DNA from: Myrica gale
Lineage: Eukaryota; Streptophyta; Magnoliopsida; Fagales; Myricaceae
Direction of reading: 5' to 3'
Assembly: GCA_963930655.1 (NCBI GenBank)
Contig: OZ005601.1
Coordinates: 24,242,921-24,306,920 of the forward strand
DNA length: 64,000 nt
Below the pieces are notes generated by a model. It was not told the DNA's origin and made no database searches. It saw nothing but the letters and a program-made list of their open reading frames with translations. Shown piece by piece: positions 20,842-31,565 of this stretch; position 1 is the stretch's first letter, and every line of letters begins with the position of its first letter. The position numbers were made by a program, and so were the translations under genes.

Positions 20842-21170
20842 AGTTGGGTAGACTAAATAACCTTCTGAAGCTGTATTTGGATTTTACACACACCGACACA
20901 AGTATCCTTCAGAAATCTAGAATTATGACTTCCCTCAATATATTGAGCATGACTTACTGTGAACTGAATGGCAGCTTAGCTACCCAAGGTATATAATTTA
21001 TTTTCCGAAAACAATCATTCATTTTTCTTATGCAATTTTTCAGTGTTAGAACCTAATCACTAAAGATACTTCATTTTCGCAGGCTGGTGTGAACTAAGGA
21101 ACCTACAAGTGTTAGACCTCCATGGGAATAATCATGAAGGGATACTGCATTCCTTGATCTGCATAAAGCG
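20842..21170 (+). pseudogene. Captured LRR receptor-like protein fragment
   Basis: After a 3' splice site (tttcag at 20836-20841) the frame reads LGRLNNLLKLYLDFTHTDTS, then MTSLNILSMTYCELNGSLAT. A short intron lies at 20989-21082 (GT...CGCAG), and the frame resumes as WCELRNLQVLDLHGNNHEG to about 21165. This is the leucine-rich-repeat signature of plant receptor-like proteins, whose genes commonly read 'GWCELKNLQELDLSGNNFEG' across this position. Only about 2-3 repeats remain, with no membrane segment. Carried inside CACTA-B. Confidence 0.82.
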
Positions 21171-21713
21171 TATTACTTTCTGTTGAACCGTCGTGTTTAT
21201 GTTAATGTTTGAAGAAACAATGCATTGAGGTATATAGTATGTGAGACAGCAGGATTTGCCTTATTGTCGATATCTGACATGAGGCATAGTTAGGAACTGG
21301 TGGTTGTGCTCCATATTTGTTAACAGTGTACAATTGCTCAAACTTTGGAGATTTCAGCTTTTAGCTTTCATTCACGCGTACTAGAAGTTGAGTGGTATTA
21401 TTATTATATGGTTGGGAACTTGGGATTGTTTATTTACATGATTATAAAGTGGCACATTGATTGCTCCAAAGAGAAAAAGGTCGTCACATTAATGATGTTT
21501 TGGCTGGTTATAGTTTGTTTCTCTTGCTTAAAGAAAAGACACTCTTGCTTATTTTTTATAATGTTTATTAGCGTACATTCTTTCCTTGAATATAATCGGT
21601 ATTCAAGTGCTCTGTCTCCTAGTTCTTAATCCCTTTTTGGAAACATTTTTAGGTTTGTCTGCAACATCATCTGAAATAAAAGCAAGGATTTAGGAGAGCT
21701 TTTGCTGCTCCAT

Positions 21714-21757
21714 GGCCTGAGAACCTACGTTACCAGGCCTGAGAACCTACGTTACCA
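21714..21757. repeat. 22-bp perfect tandem duplication
   Basis: GGCCTGAGAACCTACGTTAC plus CA occurs twice without spacer (21714-21735, 21736-21757), within CACTA-B. Likely a recent slippage or repair duplication. Confidence 0.9.
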
Positions 21758-23379
21758 AGTGCCCATGCTCTGTGTCTCTGTTTATGGCATATAATTTCTT
21801 TTGCTTTACAAGCAAAAAAAAACTATGTTATTTGTTCCCTAGTAAGAATTTGCATCTCATATTACTTTAACTTCGTTATTTGTCAAGCAGCTTTTGCTGG
21901 TAATGTTTATATCTTTGAACTTGTAAGTTCCTGCCATCATGTGGTCATCTATAGTTGGTTCTTTGGTATTGGAGAGCTCTCCGCAGAGATGCCCTATCTG
22001 TTGTTGTTCATTATTTGTCATTGTTTTCTTATGTTTTAAAGGGTTTAAAATGTTTGTTGACCTGCAATAGGCATACTTGGTTGAACCAACAATGCTTCTT
22101 CTGACAAATGAAATATATCTAAATTTTGCTATATTAGCTTTTTTTCACCTGTGCAAGATATTTCAAATAATTTTTTGCCAATTTTTTACTCATTTTGAGT
22201 GTTATTAGTTAAGGAATTCAGTTGAGTCAACATGCTCCACTTTTTGCGAATTCAGAAGCTGAGTATTTTCTTAATATATTTGACCCGATTCAATGAAAAG
22301 TGTTTTTACGGTTTAAATTGAGATTTTTTGTGAGGCTTAGTCCATGGAGCGGAGGCTTGGGCCGATAGCCTTATATACAAGTACATATTTTGTTTACATA
22401 AATCTTTTGTTTATTTCTATTTCTCATATGATATTTATTTTCTATTACAGGAATTCAAGATAGAGGATGTTGATGTGTCAAAGGAGGAAGATTTTAATTG
22501 GTCCTTGCTTATTGTGTTGTATTTGAATATTTTAGTCGGTCATTGTTTATTGTTATTTTTCATTAGAAATTTGTTACTTTTTAGATTACTTTTAGAGATT
22601 ATTTTGTTTGTTGTAAAATATTATTAATCAATGATGAAGTATATTTTGTTTTATTCTCTTTGTTCTTTAATTTTTTACATCCAATAAATTATGGTTATTA
22701 AAATAAATTTGTTACCGATTAGGAAAATATAAGAAAAAATTAGTAGTATTTTAAAAATGCTAGTACAAACAAAAAAAAACCCTGGCACAGACCTTTAGCC
22801 AATCGAATGACGCTAAAAGTCTGTACTAGCGTTTTCACGAAACGTTGCGAAAATGACAAATTTGCGTTCGAGTCTATACCAGCGGTCACGCAAACCGCCT
22901 CTATAGATCTACTGCGACGGACTCTGCTAAAGCTATAGCATCGGTTTTTTGACCTTTAGCGGCGGTTTCCGACCGTTGCTAAAGACCATTTTTTTTGTAG
23001 TGATGGTTAGTTATGTTTACAGGTGAAGTTGGTATGTAAGTGAAAAAGGTGTTCTTCTAAAAGTAATACTCCAAGTACGGCAGGAACGTCTGCCTCACAG
23101 TGGTCCTGCTGGTTGTGGGATATCTTAAGAATTTAAGATGCTTTTGGACATGCATTACAATCTGGTTGGAATTATGCTATATCGATGTTGTTTTGTTTAA
23201 GCTCCTTCATGCACATTACATTACTTTTGACCTGAATTCTTGCTACCTGGATGACCGAAGAGCTTATGTGTAGAATTCGTGTTCATAAACAGTCAAATTC
23301 TTGGAAAGTACAAGCAACGCTACTAACATGTAGATCTGCCAATTGTGGAATATATTATAGGATTATATACGTATAGAGT

Positions 23380-23905
23380 GAAGGCTATTCTGTTATTGGA
23401 GGTTATATGTGACCTGTTAATGTTCAATGTTATTTTTAGAGCCGGCAAGATAAGCGCTGCATGCAGAAGGCTATTCTGTTATTGAAGGTTATATGTCACC
23501 TGTTAATGATGCATATAAGAAACAGGTATTTAGTTCCTTTTAGCTTGTTGATACACGTGCAATTTGTAGAGGGAGCTTTCATCACCAAAAGGAGAGTGAT
23601 GCTCATTGTATGCAAAGTTCCCAAACCCTTAAAGCTGTGGGCAATTTTAGGAAGTTCGTATCTATGTTTAATTTTTCCAACTATTACTTGGATAAATTTA
23701 TTTCTATTATGTTTTCTTTTTCATAGTTGTTGTCCTCCAGCCCTTGGAAAGTGAAGTATCCCAAATTTTTTTGTGGCAAACATTATGGCGGCCTAACAAA
23801 GCAGTCACTTGTGTATTTTTACCGGGCCTTTTATCTTCTGAAGATAGTATACAACTGTGTCGTCTAGCCTGCAAAAGTTCTAAAATTATAATAGTTGATA
23901 CATGA
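23380..23905 (+). pseudogene. Captured NMN adenylyltransferase fragment
   Basis: Part of CACTA-A between B and C. An exon piece at 23445-23525 follows a tag acceptor and reads AR*ALHAEGYSVIEGYMSP then VNDAYKKQ before a GT donor. A second piece at 23825-23905 reads GLLSSEDSIQLCRLACKSSK then IIVDT. Plant nicotinamide/nicotinate mononucleotide adenylyltransferases have ARDALxxEGYxVIGGYMSPV followed by GLIxAEHRIxLCxLACKSS, so identification is firm. An Asp-to-stop change sits at 23451-23453. The first exon piece is partly duplicated just upstream (about 23380-23425, EGYSVIGGYM then stop). The same fragment recurs at 55045-55569. Confidence 0.85.
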
Positions 23906-25039
23906 GAGGTAAATTATTATCTGTCTGACTGTCTCTCTCCTGGGTGCGTCTCTCTGAACTTCATTGTTAAATATTTCCTCAAATTAACTTTCCTCAAATT
24001 AGAGTTAACACTACTAAAAAAATGACTTCCAGCGGCGGTCACTGTAGCGGCAGTCACTAAAACCGCCGCTACAAGGTGTTTTAGGCCGCGTTTTTCCGAA
24101 AGCGCGGCTAAAAATATCCACTGACCGCCGCTACAAAGACCGCCACTAGATACTATCTTTTAGTGGCGGTCTATATAGCGGCGGTCAGTGACTGCCGCTA
24201 GAAATATGGTGCCTACAGCGGCGGTCAGTGTGACCGCCGCTGTAGGCTGTACCTGTAGCAGCGTTTTTTATTTAAAACGCTGCTAAAGATATACCTATAG
24301 CAGCGATTTTGACTTAACCGCTGTTATAGGTATATGCGAAAAAAAAATATTATTTATATGTTAATAATTATTTTTATTGATTAATTTAAGCCTTTTAATG
24401 CATAACTTTATTTTGTCATGTGTCTAACACATTTTATTTTAAGAGACTAACTTAACAAAATGCATAATTTAAAAAAATGTTATGAAAATTGAAGTTATTA
24501 TATGGTTGTTATAGTTATTGCATATTTATTAACTAAATATAATTGGTTTAACAAATTTATATTATCATACTTATAATGAGCAATATATTTTTAATAATTA
24601 GTAATGTAATAATATTTAATTATGACATATTATTTAATTTCAAAAAAAAAAAGAAAGGATGCAGCATAGGTATAATTGAAAAAAAATGAAAAAAAATAGA
24701 AAAATAAAATTTTATGTGTTACTTAAGGTTAATAATTATTTTATTGACTATTTATTATACATCAGTGCAAGGATGGTAAGAAAATCGGAATCTAACCTAA
24801 TTGGGGCAATTTTCGCGCACGTGTCGATTTTTTGGTCATAACTTTGGCAAGGAGTACCCGATTCGCGCCCATAACCTCAATTCGAAAAGCTCTTTTCGAC
24901 GCGCACGTCATGGTCACCCAGCCATGCTTCAGTGCACCTCGTTTCGAGCCCTAAATCCGCTGTTTTCCCTATCAAAAACCTATTTTTAGCTATTTTTGCT
25001 CGGTTTGTGATTTTTTTATAAATAGTTAATAATTATAAA

Positions 25040-25219
25040 GTGCTTAGTGGCTATTTTGAGATCAATGGGAGATCGGATGAACAAACAGCTGCGAATGGTC
25101 GACCGCTCACCAGATTGGACTCCATCAAGCAAACTATTCTTCTCTTCATCAATGCCAAGCTCTCCAATAACACCGAACACTGCTTCGCCTTTGCCTCTCT
25201 CTCCAAATCAGCCTCTTGG
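25040..25219 (+). pseudogene. Captured BRISC/BRCA1-A complex member 1 (MERIT40)-like exon
   Basis: A 60-codon exon ending exactly at a GT donor (25220). It reads VLSGYFEINGRSDEQTAANG, then RPLTRLDSIKQTILLFINAK, then LSNNTEHCFAFASLSKSASW. Plant MERIT40/BABAM1-like proteins, which scaffold the BRISC and BRCA1-A deubiquitylase complexes, carry the same RPLTRLxSIKQAILLFxxxKL and HRFAFAxLxxSxSW segments at this point. The N-terminal ten or so residues are not recognisable. In this copy the upstream ~300 bp is deleted; see 56868-57047 for the longer version. Confidence 0.78.
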
Positions 25220-26654
25220 GTAATCTCACACTACTCTCTCTCTCTCTCTCTAACTGTCTCTATATTTTCTTCAAATTAACAAGATATAATAGTCGATGGC
25301 CCTTGTTGCTCTTTTTATTTCATGGAATTCCTTTAATGATGAAATTATTCTTAGAGAGCACCTGTCTGAATTAACACCAAGCTGTTAACAACAATTTGTA
25401 AAGGATGACCGCCCCTTACATCAGATGCAGAGAAAATGCCTCTCAAGCGCGCAGGTGGTTTGAGAATGGTAGGAACTACATTTGTGTAGGTTGTGAGAAT
25501 GGCTTTTATTATCTGCCTCCATTGAACAAATTACATTTGAGGATCATATTATCTATATCTTCAAGTATCTTCGAATGGTGTTCCTTGGCGAGTGTGGTGA
25601 TCCTTAGATTCATTTTGATCTTCAAGTTAAAGGTACTCTCAAAGCCCTTGTTGGTTTTGCGAACTCTTGCTGTGAAGTTTTGTTTTGCATATCTAGAAGT
25701 GATTTTTCTTTCTTCTATATTGGTTCAGGATTCGAGAGAAGACAACCTAACTTGCTTCTATATTTCATGCAGCTTGCTAGTTATATGCTTTTCATTAATT
25801 TTGTTGCATATTTTTGCAATATGCTTTGGTGTTCTGTCGATGGTACTTATTTAGATAACATCATTATGATGCAGTGTATTGTTTTGCCCTAAGTAGAAGT
25901 TATTGCCTGAAATTCTTTTTGGCATTTTTCAATGTTGGCACTTGGCTTTCCTAGATGTTGTACCTTACAGGAATTACCTCTCATATGTTGAGTTTGACAA
26001 TGTGATTGCAGTACGTTGAGTGGGAATATTAAGATGTGAAATTGTTTGTTAAAGATACTAGCATAGGATACCTAGAGGGGTAACTGAACCTCAGATGATT
26101 ACGATTGTTTTAAGCTTTGAGCGAACACGTCTTTCTCTTGATCAACATGTTGCTTATAATATGAACTACTTTTTGCAGGCAGAGCTCAATAAAGTGGCTG
26201 CTGAAAATGGTCCAGTTGAAAGTGGATCTCAGGCTGATGACAAAAATACTATTGTAGCTGGTGCCACAAAGGAATTCATGTCATTTTCTCCATTTGTTAA
26301 CCTTTCGAGGCAATTTACTTGACGTGAGCTTTTTCAAGTTAATGACTGATTCCTTAGAAAAAAATTAATCCTCAGAGCTGGTATTGGCTGCAGACACTTT
26401 AGTTGTGGAGGACAGAGTCAATGCAGATCTTGCATTATGTCCTGTGCATTTGACAACTGTTTGTGGGTTGTGGGAGGCCTGTGGCCTCCATGAGGGAGGG
26501 AGAGAGAGAGAGGAAGAATTTTGAAACTGATAATGGTGTTAGGCATTGTTGAATGATATGCACGGGAGATTCAATTTGTCTCCTTGCTTCATGGGTTTAT
26601 GTTTTTTGTATGTGTTGGAGATAATGCCTAATGATACCTCATTTTTCACATTCA

Positions 26655-26732
26655 AAAGTTGATGTGAATGGTAAAGATGCTGCCCCATAGTACAAGTTCT
26701 TCAAGTCGAGCAAAGGTGGCCTATTTGGAGAC
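26655..26732 (+). pseudogene. Captured glutathione peroxidase exon fragment, nonsense-mutated
   Basis: Reads [11 protein letters not shown], a TAG stop at 26688-26690, then [14 protein letters not shown]. This is the segment after the catalytic Cys/Gln part of plant glutathione peroxidases ([26 protein letters not shown]). Only 26 codons remain. The paralogous copy at 58483-58560 has TTG (Leu) at the stop position, so the nonsense change arose after the block duplicated. Confidence 0.85.
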
Positions 26733-27269
26733 ACCTATTTCACTGCAACTGTCATAGTCTGACACCAAATTCCATTCAGTTTTGATCGCCTGTACTCATA
26801 TGTGTACTGTATACCATAATTCTGCATAAGACTCTTTTTTAGCATTGTGCGTTCTTCTTCATTGTTGATCTTCTGTCAATTTATTGCTGCTTTGTGACAA
26901 ATTGCATCTTACTTTCTCCAATAATTTCAGGTATATCGTGGTTTAAATGAGGAAGATGGAAGAGGTTGATGTGTAAAATGAGGAAGAATTTTAATTCGCC
27001 CTTGTTTATTGTGTTGTATTTGAATATATGAGAAACTTGTTACTTTTTAAATTACTTGTAGAGATTATAGTATTTGTTGTAAAACGATATTAATCAATAA
27101 TGAAGTATATTTTGTTTTATTATTCTTGGTCTTTAAGTTTTTACATCCAATAAATTATAATTATTAAAATAAATTTGTATTACCGATTAAAAAAGCTTCT
27201 ATATGAAAATATAGGAAAACATTAGTAATGCATTAAAATGCTAGAAAAAAGCAAAAAAAATAATAATAA

Positions 27270-27601
27270 AAAAAAACGCTGACACAGACCTATAGCGGCG
27301 GTCGCGACCGCTGCTAAAAGTCTATGCCAGCGGTTTTAAAGAAACGCCTTGGGAAAGAAAAAATTGTTTTCGGGTCTATAGCGGCGGTCCTGACCGCCGC
27401 TAAGTGACCGTCGCTATAGACCCGAGGTCTTCACCAGCGGTTCCGAAAACCGCCGCTATAGACCTATCCCGACGGAGCTATAGGGGCGGTTGTGACTGTC
27501 GCTAAAAAATCGCTGGTATAGGCCAAAATGACCTATTCCAACGAGTTTTTGGCCTATAGCAGCGGTCACCGACCGCTGCTATAGGCCTTTTTTTTGTAGT
27601 G
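27270..27601. repeat. Subterminal inverted-repeat array of CACTA-C (right end)
   Basis: Repeated GGTCTATAGCGGCGGTC-like units and their reverse complements, GACCGCCGCTATAGACC-like, at roughly 20-40 bp spacing. Comparable arrays lie at 18515-18915, 22790-23002, 24030-24340, 28190-28510 and their copies in the second block. In CACTA elements such motifs bind the TnpA-type protein. The alternating orientation gives strong hairpin potential. Confidence 0.85.
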
Positions 27602-28510
27602 TAATGCTTGATTCAATAGAACTATAGTTCACTTTGATATACTTTCTAATTCACGCGTGCAAGCCGGAAAACGTATGATGGTAAGATATAACATAAATGA
27701 AGACTGCTATTAATTTGATTTTAAGTGTGTACTAAGCTCTTGTGTTTGTATTTATTTATTTTTATCTTTTTTTCATGTCATTACTGTTTGTTAATTTTTC
27801 CATATTGCAATTGCAGAAATATTGATGATGAGGGTGATGGTGATAGCGATGATTGTGCTGGTGCAGGTGCTGAAGCTGCTGAGGATTAAAGTTATAGTTA
27901 TTTGTTGTTAAATGTTATTATTTGTTAGTTTTTAGACTACTGAGAAACGTTTGGAACTTCTTTGTGTTTTGTTGCAAAACTTGTAAGACGTGGTTATTTA
28001 GTCAATGATAAAATATATTTTATTTTATTACTCTATCTATTTGCATCAATCAATTAAAATTAGTATTAAAGGAAAATATAGGGAAAAACTCACGTTTTTA
28101 CACAGGTATTTATTGCTGCATTTTAAAAACTAATATAGTGTCGTTCTAAAATGCTGGCAAAAAAATAAATTAATCAAACGCAAAAAAAAAGCGTTGACAC
28201 AGACTTTTAGCGGCAGTCACTGACCGTTGCTGTAGATGTTTAAACGCAAAAAAAAGCGACATACAATAGCGTTTTTTAACAAACGCCGCAATAGATGAGT
28301 CTATAGCAGCATTTTACAAACACTTCTAAAATCCTATAGCAGCGTTTGAAGAAACGCTGGAAAAAAAACATGATTGCACTTCGGGTCTATAGTGGCGATC
28401 ATAAACGCCGCTAGCCAACTGCCGCTATAGATCCCGATTTGCTATAGCGGAGGTTTTAGCACCTTTAGCAGCGGTTTCTGACGGCTGCTAAAGGTGGTTT
28501 TTTTGTAGTG

Positions 28511-31500
28511 TTAAGTCCAAAGCTCAAATACACTTGTCAAAAATGTTGTCCACATATGGTTCACTTAAAGTATTTATAACATTCTTCCACTTGGACCATA
28601 TTGACAAGAAAAGAGAAACAATTTTTTTATTATAACATATTATATGTATATTTGGCATTTGGGCTTGGAATTTTAGAAATTATATGCATGCAACTTATTG
28701 AAATTATTCCTGATAGTATAGGTTTAACTTATTTTTGACTAGTTAACAAAGATAATATGAATCATGGCGGAAATATACCAATTGACGACATAACTCCTTC
28801 CATGATCACAATATCACCCAACTTTTATAATCAAATCTTTATTGGATCATTTTTCTTTATGAATAGATTTCTCATAAAATCTACTACTAACATATCCAAA
28901 AACATAATAATCAGATAATAAATGTGATATAACGACATCAAATGATGTTTCAAAAATCAACACAATTTGTACATCAACTAATACTATATCTTAACAGACC
29001 AATAGGATCTACATGACTACTATACAATCCATTGGATACAGCCTTAGTCAAAAGATTTCCAATCATAAGCACTGTACTGATGTCTTCCAATGAAACTTTT
29101 ATGTTCATCACATTTTTCTTTTAGGAGAAGGTATTTTAATTCTATGTGCTTATTACCATTTGGTACATTTCCATTATTTATTGAGGAAGCTGCAACTGAA
29201 TTATCACGAAACATCTTTATGGGTCTCGAAATTGAGTCTATAACCCTAAGTCATGTAAGAAAATTCCTCAACCATATGCCTATGTAACAACCTCGTAGCA
29301 TGCCACAAATTCAGCCTCCATAGTAGAAGTTGTAGTTAATTTCAGGTTTTATAATTTTCCAAGAGATTGTAGCACCACCAAGCAGAAAAATATAACCTGA
29401 AGTTGAATTTCTGCTATTTGGAAATCATGCGAAGTCAGAATCTGTATATCCAACCACTTCTAGAGAATCAGATTTGTTGCAGATAAGCGTATAATCTTGT
29501 GTCCCTTGATGATACCTAAGTACCTTTTTCACAGCTCTCTAGTGATCCAAACCTAGATCTCTTTTTAATCTTCCTGATACTCCAAGACATATGCAATATC
29601 TGGTCTCGTACAAATTTGAGCATACATGAAAGTTTCAACTAATGAGGCATACATTTATGTTCCCATCTACTCCCTTTCAAGTTCATTTTTCGGAGACTAA
29701 GATCTACTTAATTTATTGCCCTTAGCAATAAGTGCGGGACTGGGTTTAGAATTTTTCATATCATATTTATCCAACATTTTCTTAATATATGCTCTTTGAG
29801 ATAGATGAATTTTCTATTAGATCGATTTCTGTGAACCTCTATACTAATTGCATACGAGAGTCACCCATATCTTTCATATCGAAATGATTGGAGAGAAAAT
29901 GATTAGTCTCGCTAAGCAATGCAAAATCACCACTTGCAAGCAAGATGTCATCTACATCTAAAACCATAAAAATAAATCGGCTCCTACCGACTATAAGATA
30001 TCTGCAATGATCAATAACATTTTCTACAAAACCATATGAAGACATTATATTGTTGAATTTAAGATACCATTGGTCGGAGGATTGTTTAAGTCCATATATG
30101 GATTTATTATTTTTCTTGTCATATATGGATTTATTTTACTTGCAAATAAGATGACTTTGTTCTTCTGAAACTAATCAATCATGTTGTTTCATAGGCACAT
30201 CCTTTTCTTAATCAATGTTCAAAAAGCGACTCTCTCATCCATCTGGCGAAGCTCTAAATCAAAATAAGCAACCAAAGCTACAATTATTCATAAAGAATCC
30301 TTCTTTGAGATAGTAGAAAATGTCTCATGATAATCAATGCCTTATTTTTTAGTAAACTGTTTGGCAACAAGTCTAGCCTTATGTCATTTTACTTTACCCT
30401 TGGAGTCGCATTTGGTCTTATAGACTCATTTACAACTAACAATTATAGCTCCAGGTGGTAGTTCAACCAAATTCCAAACATTTTTTAGCATTCAGTTCAT
30501 CTCTTCCTTCATAGCATCATACCATTTTGAAGAATTAAAACTGTTCATAGCTTGTGAGAAAGTGATAGGATCATTATTTTATCTAATATCATAATCAAAC
30601 TCTTAAAGGTGCACAATACAATCAGCTGGAATTGGAGATTTTCTAACTCTTGATGACCTCCTTAATGTTGCTTCTCGATCTACTGTAGTTGGAGATTGAA
30701 CAACATTCTTAGTGACAACTGACTCAATTACAGATGGTATATTTATAGCAGACTCGATCCTCAGTTGATTTATTACTAATAATAATTAGAGGAATAATTG
30801 GCAACTTATTTAGATCTCGCACAATATCCGTAGTTTGATTTTCTTCAAAATTCATTTTTGGAGGCCTTACACTCCCACTTATTTGATCATTATCAAGAAG
30901 CTTTGCATTCATGGTCTTAACAACTAGAAAACAATTATTAGCACAATAAAATCTGTATCCCTTAGAATTGTCTGGATAGCCAATAAAAATAGCGACCTCT
31001 AGCTAGAGGGTCCAACTTTTTCTCTTGTGAGTTGTACACCCTAGCTTTTGCATTGCATCCCCATATGTGTAAACAACCTAAATTAGGTTTTCTACCTTTA
31101 TAAAATCAATACAAGTCTCAAAATCAGAAAAATCAAGAGAGGGTATAATACCATCATTTATCAAACTCTTAATTCTTCTAATGCAAATGTGTTCTAATCT
31201 CCGATGCAATAAAAGAAAGGAGTTTTCATTCAAAATGCCACGTTGTTGTCCACAAAAATTGTCTAGATGTAAAGATAAAATAGATAATTCAAAAGATGTA
31301 TCGAGTTCTAGTTTAAATAAATCATCTTCTAAAATACCTTTTCCAATTAGAATGTCGGTAAAGTATATTTTTAACGAAGTTTCAAAACCCTAACTTCAGG
31401 AATAAATAGAGCGGTATAAGTAGCCCAAATAAAGATGAAAAGAATTGTAAGCTAACTTTCAAGTACAACTGTCTCATGGATAAACATGCATTTATTTTTG

Positions 31501-31565
31501 GCACATGTATACTTGTTATTCGTGATCATGCTTTAAGTCATGCATATTTCAATAGAATAATTACT
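28511..31565 (-). mobile_element. Tork-like copia remnant
   Basis: Read on the minus strand, the 3' part shows a polypurine tract (CCAAGTGGAAGAA, 28582-28594) and then an LTR beginning TGTTATAAATACTTTAAG at 28581, cut by CACTA-A at 28510. Upstream lie decayed RNase H (TMEAEFVACYEV near 29285-29325), RT (MVLDVDDILLAS near 29960) and integrase-region sequence up to about 31500. In the catalytic motif the usual Tyr is Asp (DVDD instead of YVDD). Many stops; 5' LTR not found. The right border with EF-hand unit B is about 31565. Confidence 0.7.
29280..31400 (-). pseudogene. Tork-like pol remnant
   Basis: Heavily stopped minus-strand pol. The best-preserved 68-codon stretch, 29839-30045, runs SSYGFVENVIDHC, RFIFMVLDVDDILLAS, then LSNHFDMKDMGDSRMQL, corresponding to the palm of reverse transcriptase. 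A 62-codon stretch at 30724-30912 corresponds to the variable linker between integrase and RT. The same lesions occur in the second copy (61644-61850, 62529-62717), so decay predates duplication. Confidence 0.7.

Larger units (their letters stand above)
18515..23002 (+). mobile_element. CACTA-B: gene-capturing CACTA transposon nested in CACTA-A
   Basis: CACTACAAAAAAATAGG at 18515 to ...TTTTTTTTGTAGTG at 23002, with perfect 3-bp duplications ATG at 18512-18514 and 23003-23005. Left subterminal zone 18515-18915 and right zone 22790-23002 are packed with inverted copies of TAGCGGCGGTC-like motifs. The zone 18920-19300 matches CACTA-A and -C. The right interior 22480-22740 matches CACTA-C at 26960-27200 (shared 'gaagtatattttgttttatt'). 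No transposase. It carries an LRR gene fragment at 20842-21170 and unrecognised sequence at 19600-20840, including a GC-richer stretch at 19780-20010 that may be another captured exon. Confidence 0.85.
24009..27601 (+). mobile_element. CACTA-C: gene-capturing CACTA transposon nested in CACTA-A
   Basis: CACTACTAAAAAAATGAC at 24009 to ...TTTTTTTTGTAGTG at 27601, with perfect TAA duplications at 24006-24008 and 27602-27604. Subterminal zones 24030-24340 and 27270-27601 hold many GCGGCGGTC / GACCGCCGC pairs. Interior AT-rich flanks match A and B. Cargo: a MERIT40-like fragment at 25040-25219 and a glutathione peroxidase fragment at 26655-26732. At 24780-25020 there is a stretch (GCGCACGTGTCGATTTTTTG...) that looks like retrotransposon leader, flanked by the repeat GTTAATAATTAT. 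Other interior ORF-like stretches (25405-25854, 26095-26322) are unrecognised. Confidence 0.85.
16185..28510 (+). mobile_element. CACTA-A: non-autonomous gene-capturing CACTA transposon, host of CACTA-B and -C
   Basis: Starts CACTACAAAAACACCG at 16185 and ends ...TTTTTTTGTAGTG at 28510, flanked by ATA (16182-16184) and TTA (28511-28513), probably a 3-bp duplication with one change. Removing CACTA-B, CACTA-C and their duplications leaves about 4.2 kb. Subterminal repeats of the AGCGGCGGTC/AGCAGCGGTT type lie at 28190-28510. The AT-rich zone at 16330-16700 is homologous to the equivalent zones of B and C (shared 'tacctatggttgttatggta' and 'cttataatgagcatat'). Cargo: a 14-3-3 fragment and an NMN adenylyltransferase fragment. 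Near 27822-27888 a small exon-like acidic stretch (DDEGDGDSDD, stop TAA) follows a good 3' splice site. No transposase found. Confidence 0.75.

Noticed and set aside
24780-25030. Insertion flanked by GTTAATAATTAT inside CACTA-C
   Set aside because: The sequence looks like retrotransposon leader, but the AT-rich flank repeat could be chance and no terminal structure is visible, so it was not called as a separate element.
25405-25854. 149-codon open frame with hydrophobic stretches, conserved at 57233-57682
   Set aside because: Conservation is explained by the recent block duplication; no domain, no family match, and it lies in captured or intronic transposon sequence.
27270-27601. Regularly spaced GCGGCGGTC repeats resembling a CRISPR-like array
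   Set aside because: Units alternate in orientation, vary in spacing and sit at CACTA termini with target duplications; they are transposon subterminal repeats in a eukaryote.
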